Shown one piece after another: positions 45,501 to 57,400 of a stretch of 64,000 bases of DNA (position 1 is its first letter; every line of letters starts with the position of its first letter). The stretch is from Bicyclus anynana (taxonomy: Eukaryota > Arthropoda > Insecta > Lepidoptera > Nymphalidae). The translations under genes and the position numbers were made by a program. A model generated the notes under the pieces. It was not told where the DNA came from. It worked only from the letters and a program-made list of their open reading frames with translations, and ran no database searches. The DNA is taken from assembly GCF_947172395.1 (NCBI RefSeq), contig NC_069108.1, positions 8,195,068-8,259,067 of the forward strand, written 5' to 3'.

Positions 45501-47012
45501 CTAAGTGTTGGATCACTGCGTCCAAAGCTGCTACGTTGATGAACCGTGTCACTGCCACACCTGCAGACATGCAAATTACTCATGTGAGAAATCACTGTTG
45601 AGCACGAGTCTCCTCTCAAAATAGGAGGGGTTAGGCCTTAGTCCAACACGCTGGCCAAATGCAGATTGGTAGACTTCATACACACAGAGAATTAAGAAAA
45701 GTCACAGGTGTGCAGGTTTCCTCACGAAGGTTTTCCTTCACTGTTTGAGACATGTGATATTTCTTAAAATGCATATAACTGAAAAGTTGGAGGTGCAAGC
45801 CCTGGACCTGATTCGAACAATATAAGTAGCGCAGAACCTACACTCTCCGAATGAAAAGCAAAGGTTGTATCCACTGGTCTATCACAGATGTACAGATGTG
45901 AGAAATAATTTATTTATTTCTCACATCTGTGATAGATGTACAGATGAAGCAAAATTAAAGATTTTGAAAATACCCACAACACAAAAAGATAAAATAATAC
46001 TTAAATTTATGTAATGGGTAGTGGTAGATGTATGTATAGCAGATAAAATGTTATTTTTTTTTAAATGTTACACGCAAAGCTTGGAGAGCAAAGTGTTATG
46101 CGACTCAACAACATAGGCGTTGTAGAATTCATCCGAATTAATGTTCATTGGTAAAGTGCCCAGCAGGCTGGCAGTATTGCCACGTTGTATGGCAATACTG
46201 ATTCTCTGACCTAAATAAAGACCAGCCTTATGGTCACGGGAGGCGTCAATTAAATGTTTTGCAATTTCTTTAAAAAGAAACCAAGTACTCCGAGCGAATG
46301 GAAAAACTTACCTATGGGAAATGCATCAGACATGCCATGCCCAGGCAGGTCGAGCCCCACATAGTGGCAGTCAGCAGGCATCAGCTCCAGGAGTGGCAGG
46401 AAGGTTGCTGCACTATCCTGGCGACCATGCACCAATAACACCGGTTCGCCGTCTGGGTTACCCCATGATATCACTGTAACCATGGATCACTGTGATTTTA
46501 GAGATGCAACTTTGTTCCCCCTTCATCATCATCATCCTGTCAGCCAATGAAAGTAAACTGCAGGACATAGGCCTTTTGTAGGGACTTCCAAACTTCACAA
46601 TACTAAGCCGCCTGCATCCAGAGAATACCTGCGACTTGCTTGATGTCGTCAGTCCACCTGGTGGAGGGTTGACCAACATTGCGCTTTCCGGCACCTTGGG
46701 ACCCCAACGGCCATTGGCTCTTCGAGCTATGTGCCTCGCCCATTGCCACTTCAGCTTCGCGACACGTTGAGCTATGTCAGTGACTTGGTTTGGTTTGTAA
46801 AATTTGTTCTGGTCCTCCTCAATAGGTTTAATGATAGGTAGGTAAGTAAAATTAAATGGAAAATATACAGGGAAGATGCTTATGTCCTGCAGTGGACGTC
46901 CATCGGCTATTAATGATGGTGACTATTTTAAAACAAAATAAATAGCATAAAAATACTTACATGCTATTTTTCCCCATTTGGCATTTATAAACCATTCTTT
47001 TAATACTTTCAT
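42583..47012 (-). CDS. H2: alpha/beta serine hydrolase, kraken/SERHL-like, PTS1
   Basis: Reverse-strand exons 47012-46961, 46473-46312, 45551-45453, 44629-44356 and 42886-42583; phases match, 296 aa. Starts MKVLKEWFINAKWGKIA. Has the oxyanion motif LLVHGRQDSAATF (HG at 33-34), DLPGHGMSD, a nucleophile elbow YIAHSMGAEIG (Ser99, with Ala where Gly is usual) and VDGNHDVH near the C-terminus for the catalytic His. It ends FARSKL, a peroxisomal PTS1. The intron after the elbow Gly is in phase 1, as in H1 and H3. The 44355 donor (GTTGGT) is the weakest junction. The mean distance to H3 is small and the orientation the same, so tandem duplication is likely. Confidence 0.82.
43883..44325 (+). mobile_element. 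Short interspersed repeat (GGACGCCCGC type) in H2 intron 4
   Basis: TAGCGGACGCCCGCAAATTC, TAACTTCTCCCGTTTTCCCA, GGAGTATGAAGAATAATTGT and an ATTATAAGTATATATT end. It is interrupted near 43,911-43,980 by a SINE-A tail. Other copies: 20,636, 36,052 and 52,541. Confidence 0.65.
45590..45890 (-). mobile_element. SINE-A, diverged, in H2 intron 2
   Basis: AGCACGAGTCTCCTCTCAAA, TTCCTCACGAAGGTTTTCCT and ATCCACTGGTCTATCACAG mark a reverse SINE-A with more changes than other copies. Confidence 0.7.
46072..46252 (-). pseudogene. ORF-like fragment in H2 intron 2
   Basis: Reverse strand encodes about 60 residues: DASRDHKAGLYLGQRIS, IAIQRGNTASLLGTLP, then NINSDEFYNAYVVESHN. It has no good splice borders and no match that I recognise. 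The first half is shared with H1 intron 2. Confidence 0.45.
46500..46780 (-). mobile_element. RTE-like LINE fragment in H2 intron 1
   Basis: Reverse strand reads remnants of DIAQRVAKLKWQWARHIARR-like sequence, then GRWGPKVPESAMLVNPPPGG. Same tail as at 38,430. Confidence 0.65.
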
Positions 47013-47526
47013 TTTACTATTAATCACAAACTTTTAATACTGTGTTAAATTTGTTTACTTTTGTAAACCAATTTACCTATAAAGTGCACTTTGGAACCAA
47101 TTTTATTTAGATATAAAAGGATTTTGTTATTTTCATAGTTATGCTTTGTTTACATTAAATACTTATTGAATTGTTTATCTAATAATTTATTATCATTATT
47201 ATCAGTTAGTTTCAATGACATTCAAAATCCGAAATTTTGAAATTATGAATTTGAATATTGAAGAAAAGCCGACCCAATTATTAATAATTGTCAATGTCAA
47301 ATTGTCATTGTCAGTTGTCATACAAAATTTAGTGTTGTACACATCACAGTAAATCAAATGTAAAATATAATCGATATTGAATCGATCATTACTATTTTTT
47401 TAATTTTTATTATAATTAAATATAATTTTATTATAATATTATTTTTTATCTTAAACTTCAGTTTGAAGAGGCCACCTGATTGAGGCATTCAGAAATAATA
47501 CAAGATCAGTCAATATCATACAATTA

Positions 47527-50422
47527 TTATAATTTTGCTTTATTGTTTTTAAAATCAGTGTTCAAGAAATCAATTATTTTATCGACAAAAGTATCCGGGT
47601 TAGTGATATGGATATCATGGTGACCGATAACGTTATATAAGAAAAAGTTTGGTATTGATTTCTTGAATCTTTCAATAAGCCGAGCGCCAATTTTCTTAAA
47701 AGGTTTTATTGTATCGTCTATCGAAGCCACGATATTTAACATAGGTGGCGCATTTGTGGTGACAATACTGATTAGCATATCTTCAGTTACATAAACACTG
47801 GGGAGTTTTTTCATAGTCGGTTCCCATGACAATCTGAAAATAAAAAAAAATCTTACAGAATTAGTAGATCTGACCCTATAGTGGGCCTATAAATAGTAAA
47901 TGTTTCCTGATTATGATGAAATATTTTAAACACGTACCTGTACATACCATCTCCTTGTGGTATGAGTGTTCTAGAGAGTACCACTGCAGACTGTTCTTTA
48001 GTCAACTTCCTACTTTTTACCAACAGTTCGATTGCTTGGTCATATGTATATGTTTTGTTTCGATAAATTTCCAATCTGCAAAAATACTTTTCTTGAGTGG
48101 TACGTAATTAAGATTTATTCAGTTCGAAAGATAAATCAATCAATTTATGATTGAACAAATCAATCTATAGTTTTTAGTAATTTTATGATGAATATATTAT
48201 ATTACCTTGAATAAGTAGTTTCATAAAAATGCTCATATTGGTATTGGTACCACAACATAGGGTTGTTCTCATGGAAGCAATATGTCGATAGAGGTGGCCC
48301 AGGATCTATATTTATCATTTTAGATATCTTAAAAGGCCAAACGCAATTGTAAATAACCCCTGAAAAAAGATACAATCATTATTTTGCTTAAATTTTTAGA
48401 ACACTAATCTAATAATTAAAACAACCATCCAACCACTTAAGTTTAAGGTCCATTATATTATGTACTACTAAACTAGCGCAGATGCCTGCAACATCGTTAG
48501 TAATTCAGTTTTTCATACACAACTGGGAACCATCTATTTTTCCGGGATAGAAAGTAGCCTATATGTCGCTCAATAAGCTTCTCTATCTACCAGTGTCTTG
48601 TTTAAATCGGTTCAGCCGTTCCAGAGATTAGCTGGGACAAGATAGACAGACAGAGGAAAATTTTAATGTGTTTTATCATCGTGTAAATAACTACAATCAC
48701 TTGAAAAAACGCAGTTAACTTGAATTCACATATTTTTTTATTTTTTACGACATTATACCGGAACGCTAAATCGATACGTCTTTGTCAGTAGGGTGGTAAC
48801 TAGCCACCGAAGCCTTCTACCAGCAAAGACTTAATTGCGTGCTCTTACAATTTAGTTGGACGACTTTTTAATTGTGCGTAAATGAAAGGGAATTGGGATT
48901 CTGGTACGATCTGGTGTTCAATTTATTGTTGGAAAAGATGTGCGGGGTCTCATATATACTCTTAACTATACCTATTAGTTTACTCTGCTTAGTCACCTAA
49001 CTTACAATTGAAGGTCTGCGGTAGCTCCTATACTTATTATCGACCTAAGAATTTAATAGATTATAATATACTTATACCTATAATAAATCCAACAGAATGT
49101 GTCATATAAAGAAATGTGTCCCACGCAAAATATTCCACAACACGTCTTACTGCTTCCACTTGGTGAGTTTGTGATACTAAAATACCGCCAGGAAATGGAT
49201 CCGACTTACCGTGCCCTGAAACAAAATTTAAATATTATAATAACAAACAATAAATTCATTTACAATTTGGCACATGGCATCTATACTAATATTATAAAGC
49301 TGAAGAGTTTGTTTGTTTGAAACCGCGCGGCGTCTACTAGTACGCTCATAATATATTAAATTGATAGATAGAATTTACATTTAGATAAACATATAAGCTA
49401 GATATGTATAGCAAGAATATCTATAAAGTTTACTGGGTTTGTAAACTACCTAATATTTTAAAGTTGAGTTTGAAAGCTGAGTTAAAAATTAAAATACAAT
49501 TATTATTTTGAACGACTTTTCATTTTATTTCATTTTTAATTAAAAATTACTTTGAAGATTTACTTTGAAGCTTTATTGTAACAATCATAATTAAGCAATA
49601 ATAAAATATTCCACGCTTAAGAAGTAACTATCATACCGGGTAAATCAAATGCAAGATAGAAGTAGTCATCAGGTAAAAGATTGACAATGGGTATAAAAGT
49701 AGCAGCACTGTCCATGTAACCATGCACCATTAGCATTGGCGGTTTTTGTGGATCGCCCCATGATAGACCTATAAGCAAAATAAAAATAACATATTCTGGT
49801 AATAAGGTTAAAATACCATACGACGATTTCGGCCTAATAAACTTATTTCTATCATAAATATCAGACCAACATATTATCTATCATCTCTTAAATTATATTT
49901 GCAAAAGCATTCGCGCAATCAAAGTACAACAATTTGTTGGATAAGTATGAGGTTTGTACGAAAAATAAAAAGTTATTAACTAAACAAAACTTTAAATTAA
50001 CACTTCCAAAATAACAACTAACCCGAAGCAGCACCTTCGATTTAATCGATTCAAAAATCGACTATTTGTACTCATTTTAGTAAAGATTTTTATCGAACAT
50101 CACTATTAATGATGTCTTTACTCAAAAAGGTTAGAATCCAGAGCCGAAGCGTAGTTGAATTTAAAACAAAATAAAGTTATTAATTTTTTACGATTGTAGA
50201 AAAAATTTAATCGATGCAAATCGTAGCATTTTTAAGATTACTTTTGTACGATAGTAAATGAAAATTATTATTAATCGAATGCGATTGTGACAATTTTGAA
50301 CCTTATCTCAGATACTATAAATACCTATTCCTTCGAATAGAATATACAATGTATAAAAACTTACATGCAATGTTGCCCCACGGCGTTTTTACAAGCCATT
50401 CTTTTGTCTCCTTTACCATCAT
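47527..50422 (-). CDS. H3: alpha/beta serine hydrolase, kraken/SERHL-like, PTS1
   Basis: Reverse-strand exons 50422-50365, 49768-49637, 49215-49078, 48359-48206, 48075-47938 and 47833-47527; phases match, 308 aa, the same length as H1. Starts MMVKETKEWLVKTPWGNIA. Has the oxyanion motif LMVHGYMDSAATF (HG at 35-36), DLPGHGKSD, a nucleophile elbow YMTHSVGFIIG (Ser104, Thr for the usual Gly) and IGHHDIH for the catalytic His. It ends NNKAKL; AKL is an accepted PTS1 variant. It has one more intron than H1 and H2, within the DLPG/HGKSD segment. A strong internal GTAAGT at about 49,206 within exon 3 could serve as a cryptic donor. Substrate unknown. Confidence 0.85.
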
Positions 50423-51423
50423 TTACATAATATTATTAGTCTAGATAGTAATATATAAGTACTATAATAAACGTTTCAAACCGTGCCTACTGTATAAAAT
50501 ATTGATAAGTATGTATTTATGAGCGCATTTTTCCTTGAGCGAGAGTCGCCATTGTTATCGTTCCCTTCTGCCAGAATACACGACCAATGGATCAAGTATA
50601 TTAGTATTACAAGCGTCAAAGACTTAATTAATGTATTTTTGTATAAGTACTGCTATTGTTAACGATACTGTTCAGATTATCTTAAACAATATGAGTTTGT
50701 AAAACATATAAACTTTAAAATGAAAACCTAGAATTACGTCTCCTAATAATAATTTGGATAAAAACAAAATCATAATGATTGTAATTATTTAAGTCGTGTC
50801 TGCTAAAAGAAGAAAAAAAAATATTCATTGTTTATTTTGTATTGAACGGCTTTGTTGACGACCTCTTGTTAGTTTTCTTTGTGTAGATAGATACCATTAA
50901 ATTTAAATTCTAGGTCGGACAATGTCTGTCAGGTTCACAGTATATTTATATATTTACTTACCTACGAAGAAATCTTACAAGTACATTACCGCCTATGTTC
51001 GGTCCATTTACTTTTTTTGTAATTATAACTGTTGTCACAAAAAATAAAAGCGAATTTTTTTTATACCTGCCTATAATTATTATTTTATTAGATTTAGCAT
51101 ACGCTACGCGATTTCACCAGCGTAGTTCTCGTTCCCGTAAGAATTCGGGGATGATTAATATAGCTTATAGCACTCGGAGATAGTATAGCTTCCCAACAGT
51201 GAAAGTTTTTTTTCAAATCGGTTGTGTTGTTTCGGAGCCTCTTCCATCACTCCTCTCTTTATAATATCAGTAAAGATTACTTTGTCTGTATTGATAACGA
51301 TTCGCCAGAAAAGACGTCACTGTTTTGCGTTGCTCTATGACTAGCTATGTAGTACAAAGGTCGTTTTTTTTATTATTATTACGTCTATTCTCACGATTGC
51401 ACATAAAATATTTAGGGTTCAGT

Positions 51424-51645
51424 AAAGCAATTAGCGAGCTATGCTTGGAGTTTTTCTGCGTGATCGAATCAGAAATGAGGAGATCCGCACCAGGAAGAAC
51501 CAAAGTCACCGACATAGCTCAGCGAGTTGCGAAGCTGAAGTGACAATGGGCGGGGCACATAGTTCGAAGAGCCGATGGACGTTGGGGTCCCAAGATGCTG
51601 GAATGGCGACCCCGCACCGGAAAGCGCAGCGTTACAATGTTATTT
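51424..51645 (+). mobile_element. RTE-like LINE fragment, C-terminal tail
   Basis: Forward copy encoding ELCLEFFCVIESEMRRS, then VTDIAQRVAKLK, and, in other frames, WAGHIVRRADGRWGPKMLEW and RPRTGKRSVT. Frame breaks show it is dead. Confidence 0.7.
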
Positions 51646-51813
51646 GATCTACTAAACGCACTGATTAAAGACTAATAGGCAGATAGAGCGCACGGAACAC
51701 GACGGTGTTGTAGCCGCTCCAAATACAAAATTCAAAAATGAATACATTCTTGAATCAGTACGACACGAAGAGTCGCATCAGTAATAATAACCTTAGACCA
51801 TTAATGTAATAAC

Positions 51814-51854
51814 CTCAGAATACAGAAAAACAAAATGTTTTTCTGTATTCTGAG
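51814..51854. mobile_element. 41-bp P-like micro-element with intact ends
   Basis: CTCAGAATACAGAAAAACA, a short centre, then its inverted copy ending TTCTGTATTCTGAG. Flanks GTAATAAC (51,806-51,813) and GTAATAAC (51,855-51,862) are an exact 8-bp target duplication. The first 16 bases equal the end of the 1,227-bp element at 61,628. Confidence 0.85.
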
Positions 51855-52176
51855 GTAATAACTAATATTAAAAAAGAAAAATGGCGTCATACGTTTTCAA
51901 ATATTTTATAAACTGTTCACAAAAACTAAGGAAATAAGTATTTTTATTGGTTAATATTAATTATTATATTAATTTACGTAATTGTTGGTTGTTAGTGTTA
52001 AATTTTGAAAAAAGTTTGTTTTTGCAGATGTCAGGAGACGCGTGACTTTTTTTTTTTTATGGGTTGCACTGGCTTCAGCAGTTTGTAATGACTCTCTCTG
52101 GTTACTCTGTGGGTCTAACAATGCAGTTGGTAACGCATTTTAATAATGTAGGTATGTAATAGGAAAGAAAAACAAA

Positions 52177-53804
52177 TCACAGCTTTGATCTCGTGTATTG
52201 GTAAAAATATTTCTTGCTCCCATTCAAAAGTTTTATCAAAACATAATCGTAATTCACGCAACTGTCGCCATATTGGAAAACGTTTAAAAAATTACGGAGG
52301 TCCTTGATAATGTCTTGACTGTCACTTTTTACATCTAATCCCTTCACTAAAAGATGGTGTAATGTGAGAAATTCAACTTTCTTCTCTGTTTCTTCATTAG
52401 TTCCTTTCTTCTCTGTTTCTTCATTAATTCTTGCAGTTTCGTAATCTTCTATATTTATTTTCACTGATTGTATAACAGGGTGGGATCTGTAAAAGGAATG
52501 AGATAATTTAAAATTTTAGATTTATTGTTTTTTTTATTGAGGACTAGCGGACGCCCGCGACTTCGTCCGCCCTTAGACCTCTTTAATCCGGCCCTTACAG
52601 TAGTATTGCTGTAAAAATGAAGTAACTTCTCCCGTTTTCCGAACATTTCCCTTCACTGCTCTGCTCCTATTGATCGTAGCGTGATGAAAGTATACTATAA
52701 CCTGTCCAGGAGTATGAAGAATAATTGTACCAAGTTTCGTTTAAAGCCGTCGAGTAGTTTTTGTTTCTGTAAGAAACATATAGACAGACAGACAGTTATT
52801 TTGGAAATATATTTCACGTACAGATTTATTACAAGTATAGATAGCAGACGCCTAACGGTTTCCCCCGCGCAGTCACGATCCCGTGTGTATACGGGGATAA
52901 AAATAGCCTGTGACTCAGAAATAATATGGCTTTCCATTGGTAAAAGAATTTTCAAAATCGGTTCAGTACAGAGATTACCCCATTAATCCCACTAAGTTTA
53001 CCACTTTATTATATTATTGTATAGATTTCTTGCTTTTAAAATGATTGAAATGCGCTCCTTACGCTCCTTCAGTCTGTTTAAATAAAGTCAGCCATACATT
53101 GCATCATCACTATATAACCATCAGATGAGATTGTAGTCAAGGGCTAACTTGTAAAGAATAAAAAAAGGCTCCTTAGTGGATCATTGGCGTATCTAGGATT
53201 ATTTCCTAGGGCGGGCCTGGTCCCTGATTTGCTGCTGAGCAGAATCGATACCTTTGAAACGGGTCGGCTGATTTTATTGATTTTTCTTTGTATATTTTGT
53301 AGTTTGGCGTCCATCCTAGAATTTCAAAATTCTAGGGTGGACACTGGACCATTCTAGGATAGACCCCACCCTATATTTGCCTATGCTTTTTTTTAATTCT
53401 TTACAAGTAAGCCCTTGACTACAATCTCACCTGATGGTAAATGATGATGCAGTTTAAGATGGAAGAGGGCAAGGAGGAGGATGAAAATCCACACCGCTTT
53501 TGGGTTTCTACACGACATCGTACCGGAACGCTAAATCGCTTGGCGGTATGTTTTTGTCAGTATGGTGGTAACTAGCCACGGTCGAAGCCTCCCACCAGCC
53601 AGACCTGGACCAATTAACAAAATCTCAATCGACGCAGCCGGGGATCGAACCTCCCCTCCCCAGGACCTCCGTTTGCCGGCTTAACATTAAGATTTCCTTA
53701 CCTTTTTCTGTGTATATGTCTTCCAAGTGTACAGACCCAACTGTCGAAGTCTGTGTAGATCTCTTGCCAGCCGCACAGAGCTCTGAGTTCCACAGTATTT
53801 AGGT
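52177..53804 (-). CDS. 3' end of an unrecognised gene with C-terminal SKL
   Basis: Two reverse-strand exons: 53804-53702 (acceptor TTTACAG, donor GTAAGG) and 52486-52177 (acceptor TTTTACAG). They join in phase 2, giving LNTVELRALCGWQEIYTDFD, SWVCTLGRHIHRKR, then SHPVIQSVKINIEDYETA and on to a stop. The end is YQYTRSKL; SKL is a peroxisomal PTS1. The second exon has a Glu/Lys-rich duplicated segment (NEETEKK twice). At least one upstream exon is missing: either outside the window or beyond the BEL/Pao insertion. I do not recognise the family; the frame was chosen because it keeps both exons open. Confidence 0.45.
52541..52845 (+). mobile_element. Short interspersed repeat (GACTTCGTCCGCC type)
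   Basis: TAGCGGACGCCCGCGACTTC, TAACTTCTCCCGTTTTCCGA, and an ATTACAAGTATAGAT end, in the intron of the unknown gene. Confidence 0.7.
53395..53680 (-). mobile_element. SINE-B with part of the tRNA-like head
   Basis: Reverse copy: ACAAGTAAGCCCTTGACTAC, CTAAATCGCTTGGCGGTA, AGCCTCCCACCAGCCAGACC and GGGGATCGAACC (box B complement). Confidence 0.75.
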
Positions 53805-53845
53805 CTGTAAAAAAAAAAAAACAAAATCCAAATAGATTTCAATAC

Positions 53846-54063
53846 TGTTCGATCACTTTACTACAATTTAAACACAACACTCTTTTGAATTAACTTTTAT
53901 TACTCACTTCACAATATATATAGAAACTAATATTAAGTATCAACCTCGCGGTGGGCTTATTCGTTCAACTTATATGATATCGAATTGGAACAATGGTAGC
54001 GTGAGTTAGACGACTACTAACGCCATCTATCGGCGGTCATGACAACTTTTATCGATTTAAACA
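53846..54063 (-). repeat. BEL/Pao 3' LTR
   Basis: 218 bp, TG...CA, matching the 5' LTR base for base as read. Contains GCGGTGGGCTTATTCG and ATCTATCGGCGGTCATGA. Confidence 0.95.
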
Positions 54064-54445
54064 TTCCGCCCATCAAGGACTTGTCCTTTAAATAAACATA
54101 CATTAATAAAATGAAACAAACTAAAATTCACCAAATTCAAAGAAAGTGATTTAAATGATTTTGCAAATTAAGGTTAACAATAATTACTTACAAAAAAACA
54201 AACACAATGATTCAATACAAGCTTCAGATAAAATTTACTCTAAACAAAGTAAAGCAAATCAATGCCAATAAAGTTAGAACAATAGATGTTAAGCCTTAAT
54301 GAAATGAAATGTGGGTAACAATGAACAAGTTGAAGTAATATGTTAATCTTGAACTTCTAACAGTATAAATGTAAACACAAATAACAATAATGTAACAAGT
54401 TAGCTACCGCCCACCGTGACAATTATTAAGATAATTAACTTTATA

Positions 54446-57400
54446 CTAAGCTTTAGGTAAGAAACATAGTTTACTGACAGGTCTTTTAAGAAAATTATTT
54501 TTACACTTAATAGTTACTACTCTAGTTATGTTGTCCTTGCCAGTATGTTTCTCTACGATCTTTCCTAGAACCCATTTGGCCGGAGGGATGTTATCTTCTT
54601 TAACAATTACAATGTCATCTATTTCAGGTTCATTCCTTTCAGTAGTCCATTTGTATCTTTGACTTAAAGTGACTAAATATTCTTTGGACCATCTCTTCCA
54701 AAAGTCATTTACCATCTTTTGCATTAGTCTCCATCTCTCTATTCCAGAGATTTTCTCATCAGTATTGTATTGATCGGGTATTGCAATTAATGGCTCACCC
54801 ACTAGGAAGTGGCCTGGAGTTAATGGTACAGGGTCATCAGGACTATCGCTGAGTTGGGTGATTGGACGTGAGTTTAAGCACGCTTCAACTTGTGCCAAAA
54901 CTGTGGATAGTTCCTCAAAGGTGAGTGTGCTGTCACCTATAACCTTTTTCAAATGCGTCTTTGCAGAACGTACTCCCGCTTCCCAGATACCACCAAAATT
55001 GGGCGAGTGTGGTGGAATGAAGTGCCATGTTGTTCCCTCTATGCTAAGTATTTGGGCTATTTCATTAGGGATATCGGATTTTGCTGAATCAAACATTTCC
55101 CTTAGAATTTTATCAGCACCGACAAAATTGGTACCGTTATCACTGTACAAATTTTGACAAAATCCGCGTCTAGAAACAAATCTTCTATAACACGATATAA
55201 AACCTTTAGCCGACAAGTCAGAGACGACTTCCAGGTGAATTGCACGAGTCACCATGCAAATGAATAGTGCAATATATCCCTTATAAGACCTCACTCCTCT
55301 GCCAGGTGAAACTCTCACATTTATTGGACCACAATAGTCGACACCTGTAGATTTAAAGGGTTTACTTGGCTTAAGTCTAACTTCTGGCAATTGTCCCATT
55401 AATGGTACCTTTTTTGTCTTTGAGTATCTTAGACATACTACACAATCTCTGTAATGTTTCTTTACTTGTTCTTTTCCTCTAATGATCCAGTATCTCTCTC
55501 GTATCATATTCAGCATTATTTGAGGTCCCCCATGTAATGTTTTCTGGTGAACATCTTTTATTATAAGTTTTGAAAGATGGCTTTTAGTAGGCATAATAAT
55601 AGGATGCCTGGTGTCATACTTTGCGTTCGCAAGTTTTATTCGACCACCTACTCTTAAAAGACCCTTCTCATCAATATATGGAAGAAGTGTGTGAAGTACG
55701 CTCTTTTTACGTACATAGCCACGACTTTTAATATCTTTTAGTTCTTCGCCAAATTCAATTTCTTGAGCCTGTTTAATGCAAATATGTAACGTACTATCCA
55801 ATTCGTCTGCAGTTATTATAGGTTTAATTTTGTGTCTTTCCTCCTTTGATAATCTTGTTAATTTTAAAAATCTTTTACACAGTGATAGAATTCTTAGTGC
55901 TTTTGATAATGATGAAAATTTAGTCCATGGAAATTTGTCTTCTGTTTCTTTTATTGCTACACAAGTCTTCATAGGTTTCTCTTCTTCGTGTGTATTAAAT
56001 TCTGTTTTGTTACATTCGAGTTCTCTACTGTAAAGCCATTGCGGACCTTTCCACCAAAGTTCATGATCTAATAATTCTGATGGCTGCAGGCCTCTCGAAG
56101 CACAGTCAGCCGGATTAAAATCTGTCGTTACGTGACTCCATCGTTCATAATCAACAATGTTAATAATTTCGGATACTCGATTACTAACAAACGTTGTCCA
56201 GCGATTCGGCAAACCTCGTAGCCATGCCAACACCACAGTCGAGTCAGTCCAAGCAAATGTGTTATTTATACTTATGTCTAACACTTGGGATACTTCGTAT
56301 AATAACTTCGCAGCCAAAAGTGCACCGCAAAGTTCTAATCTCGGAATAGATACCTCTTTCTCTATTGGTGCAACCTTCGTCTTGGCTGTAACCAAACTCA
56401 CATGAACATTACCTTCTATGTCCACTGTTCTCAGATAAATAACTGCTGCATAAGCTGATTTAGATGCATCAGCAAACGCATGTAACTCTCGATGTGAATT
56501 ATCTGTCAGCTTCATCCATCTAGGAATTTTAACATTTTTGAGGTTGACTAAATCTGTCCTAAAGTTTAACCAGTCAGTTAAGAGATTTTCAGGTAATGTG
56601 TCATCCCAATCTAAATTTGCTTGCCATAACCTTTGTATATAAATTTTGGCCTTGACTATAACAGGTGCGATCCATCCCATTGGATCGTACAATCTAGCTA
56701 TCTCTGAAAGAATTCTTCTCTTAGTAATCTCATCGTTTGTGTTTTGTAAATTTATTTCAAATTCAAAATCATCTGCTGTTCGGTTCCAAGTAATGCCCAA
56801 AACCTTTAATGTATCGTTAGCCTTGATTTTTATTGATTGATTAGAACTAGTTGTTTCTTCACTCGCGTATTTTAGAAAGTTTTCACTATTACTACTCCAT
56901 TTCTGAAGTTGAAAGCCTGATCCATGTAGTAGATTGTTCATTTCATTGTACATCAATGTAGATTCTTTTTCAGATTTACATGTAGTCATCAGATCATCCA
57001 CGTAAAAATCTTTTAATACTCTTTCAGCAGCCATCGGATATTTATAACCTTCATCTTTAGCTATTTGTTGTAAACACTTTACTGCGAGATAGGGTGCACA
57101 AGCAGTTCCAAAAGTCAGGGTAAGTAACTTGTAATGTTGTATTGGCTGATTAGGATCGGGTCTCCAGAGTATACGTTGATATTTTGTGTCATCGTCATGT
57201 ACTCTGACTTGACGGTACATTTTTACTATATCAGCCACTATAGCAATTTTTCCACAACGCCACCTCATCAACAAATGTCTCAGGTCTTGTTGTAATTTTG
57301 GACCTATTAATAGGCTGTCATTCAATGAGACATTATTTACACCCTTTTGGGAAGCATCAAAAACTATTCTTAGTTTCGTCGTGTCCTTGTCTTCCCTGAC

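Larger units (their letters stand above)
50423..52176. other. Spacer downstream of the unknown gene and upstream of H3
   Basis: Contains the probable H3 promoter region (no clear TATA box chosen), a GCGATTTCACCAGCG-type repeat (51,100-51,260), a LINE tail (51,424-51,645), a 41-bp P-like element (51,814-51,854) and a repeat at 51,880-52,120 also seen at 60,500-60,850. Confidence 0.4.

Noticed and set aside
53702..53804. Alternative frame of this exon reading VRLARDLHRLRQLGLYTWK
   Set aside because: It looks protein-like but does not join in frame to the downstream SKL-ended exon; the other frame does.
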